A stretch of DNA of 64,000 nt from Berberis thunbergii (lineage: Eukaryota > Streptophyta > Magnoliopsida > Ranunculales > Berberidaceae): positions 124,001 to 188,000 of the forward strand of contig QNQO01007616.1 of the NCBI GenBank assembly GCA_003290165.1, in the 5' to 3' direction. Numbering within the stretch: position 1 is the first letter of the stretch; every line of letters starts with the position of its first letter. A model generated the notes under the pieces. The model worked only from the letters and a program-made list of their open reading frames with translations, did not search any database and was not told the origin of the DNA. Below are positions 37,501 to 46,500 of this stretch, piece after piece. The position numbers and the translations under genes were made by a program.

Positions 37501-40500
37501 TTGTCGTCTATCTCGACGATATCGTCGTGTATAGCGACAACTTGGAAGAACATGTGCATCACTTGCGACAGGTTTTCCAAGCATTGCGAGAGAGCGAGCT
37601 GTACGTGAAATTGGAGAAGTGCTCGTTCGCCCAAGATGAGGTGTCTTTCTTGGGGCACCGCATCAAGGCTGGAAAGATCATGATGGAACGGGACAGTGCA
37701 GGCCATCAATGAATGGGAGCCACCCAAGAACGTTTCGGAGCTACATTCTTTCCTTGGGCTGGCCAATTATTATCGGAGATTCATTTTGAGCTACTCGGCG
37801 AGAGCAGCCCCACTGACCGACTTGCTGAAGAAGAAGGTGCAGTGGCATTGGAGTGAGAAATGCCAAGAAGCGTTCAATGATTTGAAGAAGGCAGTCACCA
37901 AGGAACCTGTCTTGGCCTTGCCCGATTATGCTAAGTTGTTCGAACTTCACACCGATGCATCAGATTTTGCCATCGGAGGGGTGCTTATGCAAGAGGGGCA
38001 TCCCATAGCCTATGAGTCTCGCAAGCTCAATGATACCGAGAGACGGTATCCGGTGCATGACAAGGAGATGACAGTCATCATTCATTGCTTACGAACTTGA
38101 AGGCACTATTTACTTGGGAGTCGGTTTACCATTATGACCGACAATGTGGCTATGAGTTATTTTCAAAATCAGAAGAAGATCAGCCCCAAGCAAGCTCGGT
38201 GGCAAGACTTCTTAGCGGAGTTCGATTATGTCATGGAGTACAAGCCGGGCAAAGTTAATGTTGTTGCTGACGCTCTCAGCCGAAAGGCCATGCTCGCTAG
38301 CGCAAGCAGCGCCGCTAGCAACCTTCTTGATCCGATCAAGGAGGGGACTTCTCAAACCCCCTTGGCCAAGGGACTCATGGAGATGGCCAAGGAGGGGAAG
38401 ACTCGACGGTTTTGGGTAGAGGATGGGGTGCTCTACACAGTCGGTCGTCGCATTTATGTGCCTAAGTGGGATAACCTTAGGCGAGACATCATGAAGGAGT
38501 GCCACGATTCAATGTGGGCCGGCCATCCGGGGATGCAGCTGACATTGGCACTCTTGGAGATAGACTACTATTGGCCTCATATGCTGAATGATATCGAGGC
38601 CTATGTGAAGACTTGTCTTGTGTGCCAACAAGACAAGATAGAACAACGTGTACCGGCAGGACTATTGCAGCCTTTGCCGATTCCGGAAAGGCCATGGGAG
38701 AGTGTCTCAATGGATTTCATATCAGCCTTGCCCAAGTCTGATGGGTATGGCTCTATTATGGTGGTGGTCGATCGCTTTTCCAAGTATGGAACTTTCATAC
38801 CTGCCCCACGCGATTGCACGGCCGAGCAAGCCGCCAAGTTGTTCTTTCAACATGTGGTGAAGTATTGGGGTTTGCCTCGGAGCATCATAAGTGATCGGGA
38901 CCCAAGGTTCACAGCAAAATTCTGGACGGAGTTATTCAAGCTCTTGGGTTCGGGTCTACACTTCTCAACAAGCTTTCACCCGCAAAGCGATGGGCAAACA
39001 GTGAGGGTGAATGCCTTGTTGGAGTTATACTTGAGGCACTTTGTGGGTGCCAACCAGAAGGATTGGGCCAAGTTGATGGATGTGGCTCAATTCTCATTCA
39101 ACTTGCAGCGGTCTGAATCGACGCAACAAAGTCCGTTCGAGATCGTCATGGGCCAGCAGCCCTTGACTCCACAAGCCGTTGCGTCGGACTACACGGGTAG
39201 CAGCCCCGCTGCGTACAAGCTTGCACGAGGGTGGCATGAGCAGCTTGATATAACGAACGCGTACTTAGACAAGGCGTCTAAGAAGATGAAGAAGTGGGCA
39301 GACAAGCATAGACGACCTCTCGAATTCCAAGTGGGCGAGATGGTCATGGTCAAGTTGCTGCCACAACAGTTCAAGGTCTTCCGCTCGGTGCACAAGGGAC
39401 TAGTGCGGAAGTACGATGGGCCATTTCCCGTCCTACGAAAGGTCGGGAGAGTTTCTTACAAGCTTGAGTTGCCGCCCAAACTCAAGATTCATCCGGTGTT
39501 CCATGTGAGCATGCTCAAGCCCTACCATGGTGATAAAGAGGATCCAACGAGGGGCGAGTCACATCGGGCACCAACCGCGGTCGTGGCTTCCTTTGATCGA
39601 GAGATCGAGAGCATCGAGGCAAAGAGGCTCATCCGACGGAGGGGTGTGCCAAGCTATAATGAGTATCTCATTCGGTGGAAGGGACTACCGAATAGTGAGG
39701 CCTCATGGGAGAAAGAGGGCGACCTATGGCAATTCTAGGGCAAGATCGCGGAGTTCGAGGCACAGCCTTGACGGGGTCGTCAAGGACTTGGGTGGGGGAG
39801 AATGTCACGAGCCATGCCTAAAAATATCCCTCACCAAGGCAACAAGGCATCCAAAGCATCATATGGACGCTGGCAGTAGGCCCGTAAAGGCCCGATGGAG
39901 CAGCAAACTTTTCGAGATGCCTCCGGAAGGTTCTAGAGTGATCTTGGACATTCTAGCTTAGCTTTCTCTAGATGCCTCCGGAAGGTTCTAGAGTGCTCTT
40001 GGACATTCTAGATTAGCTTTCTCTAAAGTGTTCTAGCATGGATGAGTCTAGAACACCCTTGTACAGATTTGTGTAGTATTTTCTAGAAGCCTCCTTGTAA
40101 TTTCTAGTTCCTTTGGAGGTGGGAACTTTCTAGATGTATAGAGAATACTCCTTTGAAGGAGGATTGTGGAAGGTTCTAGGCTAGAAGCCTCTAGGACTTT
40201 AAGGGCCTATAAATAGGCCTTGGCATTCATTTGTAAAGACATAAAAAGAAACACTTGTACAACTCTCTCAAGCAATACAAAGCATTCTTTCAAAAAGCCT
40301 AAACACTTGTGCCTTAGCATTTTCCTCACTTAAGCTTCCGTAGCAACACTTAGCATTAGCCTAGCATCGAAGTGCCTTGACTAGTTAGTCCGACGGGAGT
40401 GTGACGCTAGTAGGCAGCGTGTTAACCAAGGGAAAAAGGTCAGCACGTGACATTATGCTCTACGTCTGGAGAGTCAAACCTATCGAATGCTTGCATATCT

Positions 40501-43500
40501 TGTATAAACTACATTCCTTCATCAATAACAGGTCTGCATTTCTGTTTTTCTTCTTACAATTGTTGTCTGGCATTTCTTATTTCTTTTCAAATTGCTATTT
40601 GGGAACATCAGTGCATATCAAATTTGGTATCAAAGACAGGATTGACAGGGAAGTCAACAAGTCAGGGGACTGTGTCTGCGAGGGTAGAGATTGTGGAAGA
40701 GCAAATTGGAGGGGGGTGTTGTTCAAGAAGAAATAGGGACCTTGAGAAGGGAATTCCATTCCATGGCTCAGAAAATAGATCAACTAGTGAGACTTCAAGA
40801 GGAGGCTTCTCGAATAGCCACTGCTTCTGAACATCTAGGGAGTTAGAGGGAGGAACAACTCATTCATAAAACCGATTCGACCTCAAGTATAGGAAGCTTG
40901 AAATGCCAAGTTTCGATGGATCAAATCCGGATGGTTGGATTATGAAGGCCGAGCGATTCTTTGCCCTTCATCGATATACAAATGAAGAGAAATTGGAAGC
41001 ATCCATAATTGAGTTTGAGGGAGATGCACTACTTTGGTTTCAATGGGAGCACAAAAGAAGATCGATTGTGTTGTAGGAGCTTAAGAGAATGATTTTAAAT
41101 CAGTTTAGAGCGAGTGAAGGATCTCTGTGCGAACAATTTTTAGCATTGAAGCAAGAAACTACAGTTGCCGATTATAGGAGACAATTTGTCACCATGTCAG
41201 CACCACTTGAAGCTCTTCCTGATGAGGTGTATCTAAGCAAGTTTATTAACGGGCTTAAACCACGGATAGGGGCTGAACTGCCCTGGAACTGAATAGTTTG
41301 GGCCGAGCTATGACATTTGCCCAACGAATAGAAGAAAAACATAATCTCTTGTTTGTACAAAAGGGAGGCCCAAATGCTCAAAACCCTAAGGGTTTCGATC
41401 TCTCTGGACACTCAAGAACTCTAGAGAAAACTCATGAGAGAGGCGAGTTTAGGCGACTCACCAATGAAGAAATCAAGAGCAAGCGGGAGCGGGGCTTGTG
41501 TTTTCGGTGCGACGAGAAGTTTTCACCCGGTCACAGGTGTAAGCGGAAGGACCTTCAAGTCTTGGTCGTCCAAGAGGAAGGTTGTGAAGAGGAAGAAAGG
41601 TTTGAGGAATCGGATGCCGATCTGGAAGTGGTGGAAGTAGATCCAACTGTTGAGGTCTCACTTCACTCGATGGCTGGTCTTTCTTCACCCAAGACGATGA
41701 GGTTGAGAGGGTCGGTTCAGGAAACTCAGGTGGTGGTGTTGGTAGATTGTCGAGCAGCCCACAATTTTATTTCAACCAATTTGGTGACAAAATTTGGGCT
41801 TCCGATCTCGACATTAGGGGTGTATGGGGTCTCAATGGGGTCAGGAGAAACTGTGAAAGGAGTTTGCAAGGGAGTGTTACTCAAACTTCCAGGGGTCGAG
41901 GTGATAGAGGATTTTTTGCCATTAAGGTTAGGTAGCTCAGATGTAATCCTTGGCATGAAATGGTTGGCTTCGTTGGGGCCGACTTTCACCAATTGGCAGA
42001 CACAAGTGACGAAATTCAAGATGGGGAAGGAGACGGTGGTGCTGAAGGGAGATCTGACTTTGGGAAAATCATTAATTTCTTTGAAGGCAATGCTTCGGGC
42101 ACTCATACAGAAACAACAAGGTTTGTGGATTGAATTTGGGAGCTAGGCTACCACTAATGCAAGGTTGGAAGCAGTGCCAAATGAGGTGGAGCAAATTCTT
42201 AGTAAGTACCAAGATGTTTTTTAGAGTCAGTTGGGGTTACCACCAATTCTAGGTCATGAACATTTTATTTGCTTGAAAGAGGGTATTTCACCAGTGAATG
42301 TAAGGCCTTATAGATACCCACAATGTTAGAAGGGTGAAATTGAAAAGTTGGTCGACGAAATGATGGTCGCTCGAATCATACGTCCTAGCAAGAGTCCGTT
42401 CTCAAGCCCGGTACTATTGGTGAGGAAGAAGGATGGCAGTTGGAGGTTTTGTGTGGATTATAGAGCACTAAACAAGGAAACAGTTCCAGATAGATTCCCT
42501 ATACCCGTAATAGAAGAGTTGTTGGATGAGCTCCCTGGTGCCAACATTTTTTCCAAATTGGACCTCAAGTCAGGGTATCACCAAATTAGGATCAAAGAAG
42601 GAGATGAGTCGAAGACCGCTTTAAGAACGCACGAAGGAAACTATGAGTTTTTAGTAATGTCGTTTGGGCTCAAAAACGCACCTGCGACTTTCCAAGCTCT
42701 AATGAACAAGGTATTCAGGCCGCATTTAAGGAAATTTGTGTTAGTATTTTTCGATGATATTTTGGTTTACAATTCAGGTTTAGAGGAACACATTCAGCAT
42801 TTAGATACATTGTTGGGTTTTCTAAGGAAGCATGAATTGTGCGCTAATCGCAAGAAGTGTGAGTTTGGGCAAAGGGAGATAGCTTACTTGGGGCATATAA
42901 TCTCTGGAGAAGTAGTTTCGGTAGACCCAACAAAGATTGCCGCAATGTTGGACTGACCATAACCTAAAAACATGAGCTTCGAGATTTTTTGGGGTTGACT
43001 GGGTATTATCGAAAATTCGTCAAAGGTTATGGTGCTATAGCTAGGCCGTTAACAGAGCAATTGAGGAAAGATAACTTTGGCTGGAATCCTGAGGCGGAAA
43101 CAGCTTTTCAGGCTCTCAAGAGGTGTATGACTCAAGTACCAGTTTTGGCAATTGCAAGTTTTTCAAAAAAAAATTGGATAGAAACAGACGCTTCAGGGTA
43201 TGGGTTGGGAGCCGTCTTGATCCAAGATCATCGACCAATTGCATATTTCAGTCAAGTCCTTGGACCCCAAGCACGACAGAAACCGGTATATGAGAAGGAG
43301 CTTATGGCTATTGTTTGTCATTGCCAAATGGAGACCTTATTTATTGGGTAAGAAGTTTGTGGTAAAAACGGATCAGAGAAGTCTGAAATATCTACTGGAA
43401 CAGAGGTTGATAGGGGGAGAATATCAAAAGTAAGTGACTAAGTTGATGAGCTATGACTTTGAAATTGAGTACAAGCCAGGAAAATCCACTGTGGTTGCTG

Positions 43501-46500
43501 ATGCTCTTTCCAGAATTGCTCCTATTTCGGAATGTGGAACACTAGTGGTGCCTCAATGGATGGATTGGCAGCAAGTGTGCCAAGTGGTGGCCGCAGATGA
43601 GACCTTCCAGCAGATTAGAAATGACATAGAGGAGCACAATATCTCATATTTGGGGTTCACCATACATCAAGGACTGCTGTTGTATAAAGGTAGAGTGGCC
43701 CTGGCATGAAAATCTCCTCTTCTCCCTATCTTATTTGCTGAGTTCCATAGCACACCGGTAGGAGGTCATTCCGGAGAAACCAAAACTTACCAAAGAATGG
43801 CTAAGGAATTTTATTGGGTTGGCATGAGATCAGACATTGCCAAATGGGTAGGAGAGAACGAGAATTGCCAACGGAACAAAAGTATGGCGGTGTCACCTGC
43901 TGACCTGTTACAGCCAATTCCATTACCAGCCCATGTTTGGGAAGAAATCACTATGGATTTCATCAAATCACAGCCGCGGGTCAAAGGGGTGGATACGGTG
44001 TTAGTGGTGGTGGACCGATTCAGCAAACACGCCCATTTTATTGGATTAAGTCACCCTTTTACGGCTGCCACTATGGCCAAGACATTTATTCAGGAAGTGG
44101 TCCGACTACATAGGTTTCCCACCTCGATCATTTCTGACAGGGATAAAATTTTTATAAGTCATTTTTGGCAGGAGTTGTTTTGTCTTCAGGGAACCTTTTT
44201 GAAGCGTAGCACGGCATATCATCCCCAGACTGATAGTCAGTCCGAGGTAATTAATCGCTGCCTGAAAACTTATTTGAGGTGTTTTGTGTCAAATAAGCCG
44301 AATCAGTGGGTTCGTTGGTTGGCTTGGGCAGAATATTGGTACAATACTTCTTTCCACACTTCATTAGGGTGCACTCCATTCAAAGCATTGTATGGGCGAG
44401 ACCCTACTCGTTTATTGAAAGTTGACAAGGGGAGTACCACTGTATCTAATGTGGAGGAATTGATGATGAAAAGAGATTTAATTATTGATGATTTACGCAT
44501 GCATCTCTTGCAGGCGCAGCAACGGATGAAAAGACAAGCTGAACTTTTCAGGCGTGAGGATGAACTTACGGTGGGAGACAAGGTATTTCTTAAGTTGAGA
44601 CCCTATCGCCACCAATCCTTGGCTCGCAAGACTACTCCAAAGCTAGCAACCAGGTATTATGGTCCTTATACAATTTTATAGAGGATTGGGTCAGGAGCTT
44701 ACAAATTATATTTACCTCCTACTGTTGTTATTCACCCTGTATTTCATATATCTCAAATTGCTATTTGGGTTCATGAATGGCGTGAAGGGACCTTTAGCTC
44801 CATTGCAGTATAGCTGTGGAAGAGAATTCCAATAACAAGTTTTGAGAAAACTAACAGAATTTAACCACAACAAGAAGACAATGTTGTCATCTATTTTAAA
44901 GCTGAAGCAATTAAGAAGGCGAATCTATCATATATCAAAAATCGGATCCAATGGAATGGGTACAATGGACTTTTAGTCTCAAACTCCCTAGTGCAAGGGC
45001 TAGAAAATACCTCAACAATTGTGTTGAGCAAGAACTGAACTCCAAATTCTAAAAGCTTAAGCTATTAAAAAAGGCAAATCTATCATATATCAAGGTTTGG
45101 AGCCACTGGAATGGGCGGAGTGAACTTTTAGTCTCAAAAGGCGTCGGTCAAGTTGATCGAGCCGATGACACAAATTAGGAAAAAACTTAAAGAAAACAAA
45201 AATGAAATGAAATAAAAATAAAATATTGGTGGCAGAAAGATGTAAATAGTAGGGTTGAACAAAAAATCGACCAAACCGAATAAATCGACTGAACTAATCA
45301 AAACCGAACCGATCAGTTCGATTTAAATTTGGTTCGGTTCAATTCGATTTTCGGTTTCTATGTGATTTTAACCGACTATACCGAGCTGACCGAATATATA
45401 ATAAATAATATATATTTTATATAAAAATAATATAATGTTTAAAATAGTCGGTCGGTTCGATTTTAATTTGGTTTTAATCGGTTCGATTACAATTTGCATA
45501 AAGTAGAATCGGTTCGATTTTGTTAATGGTCAATTTGGTTTTTGTTCGAAAATTTTGAAACCGACCAAAGTCGGTTCAGTTCACGGTTTTCAACTCTAGT
45601 AAATAGTGAATTCAAAAGTAGAGTGGGAGATGTTAAGACAAAGAAAAAATTATAACTACCACCTAGTGGTGAGATTGAAAGTCATTAAGGATGCACAGAC
45701 AAAGGCACGCGCGTCATGTCAGACACAGACACGACAAACCGACGCAACAATTTTTCGAAAACGAGGACTCGATGACACGGCAACACGTCATACTTTTTTT
45801 TATAAGTCATATGAACATAAAAAATAATATAACTATAAAAGAATTTTAAGTAAAAAAGAACAAGAAGTATGAAGATGAAAATAAAGCACAAATCGTGCTG
45901 GAAAGAAATAAAAAAGAAAAACATAAATAAGGAAATGTAAAATGGTGGAAAAGAATGACACTGTCAAAAAAAAAAATCAAAGTAGAGTAGAGAAGAAGCA
46001 GAAGAGATAAAAGCAAATGAGATAATGAAAAGCATATATTACCTTTATGCTTCATCGCCATTTTTATCTTACATCTCAATTGAAAGTTTTTCACTTTAGA
46101 TGGATTAACAACCTTAAAATTAGGTGTTTATATGCGCCAATCTAGAAGTAAAAAATAAAATAAACTTGGTTGTCGAGTCTTGATTGTGTTGAAACCGAAT
46201 TTTGGGTGTGTCGGACATGTTGACTACACTGACCATGTGTCTGACTGACACCTATAGACACGCTGACCATGTGTTCGACAGGTGTCGGTCAAGTGTCAAT
46301 GTCGTACACGAGTACGAAAAGTTTTTCGAAGAGTTTGTGCTTCCTTGAAAGCCACAACACCTCTCCCAGTGAAGACTAGATTCATTCAAAAATAAAATAT
46401 CAAATCTTGGACCACTTTCTGTGATCTTTTATCTTGTCAATTATCTTGCGCTTGGCCAAAAACTTAACAATTTTTTTTTATTAACTAGAGCCCATATAAA

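Larger units (their letters stand above)
34695..40452 (+). mobile_element. Inner Ty3/gypsy chromovirus-type element with an abnormal 5' LTR
   Basis: The element is 5758 bp. The 3' LTR (39803-40452, 650 bp) is complete: TGTCACGAGCC to CACGTGACA. It is preceded by a purine tract (39789-39802). The 5' end lacks U3 and is a palindrome (34695-35064), followed by a Met-tRNA primer site (35067-35078). Coding order is gag, zinc knuckle, protease, reverse transcriptase, RNase H, integrase and a chromodomain-like tail, which marks a chromovirus; the gag and integrase style suggests the Galadriel group, less certainly. Frame breaks near 36150 and 37690 and a stop at 38098-38100 make it non-autonomous. 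It is flanked by TTAT on both sides. It sits inside the LTR of the outer element and is therefore younger than it. Confidence 0.9.
34445..44800 (+). mobile_element. Outer Ty3/gypsy element, split by a nested element and truncated
   Basis: The 5' LTR appears to be 34445-34694 plus 40457-40620 (about 415 bp). It starts TGTGTCAAC, has a TATA box at 34633-34640, and is followed by a Met-tRNA-like primer site TGGTATCA (40625-40632). Inside the LTR sits the inner element (34695-40452) with its TTAT duplication. Internal sequence runs gag (40763), zinc knuckle/protease, reverse transcriptase, RNase H and integrase up to about 44775, all plus strand and interrupted by stops and frame changes. No 3' LTR was found, so the element is 3'-truncated or rearranged. 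It lies antisense in GTE intron 3. The exact 3' limit is uncertain. Confidence 0.8.

Noticed and set aside
36180..37712. Deliberate translational frameshift between gag and pol of the inner element
   Set aside because: No slippery site with supporting structure is evident, and other breaks downstream show that this copy is decaying, so a mutation is simpler.
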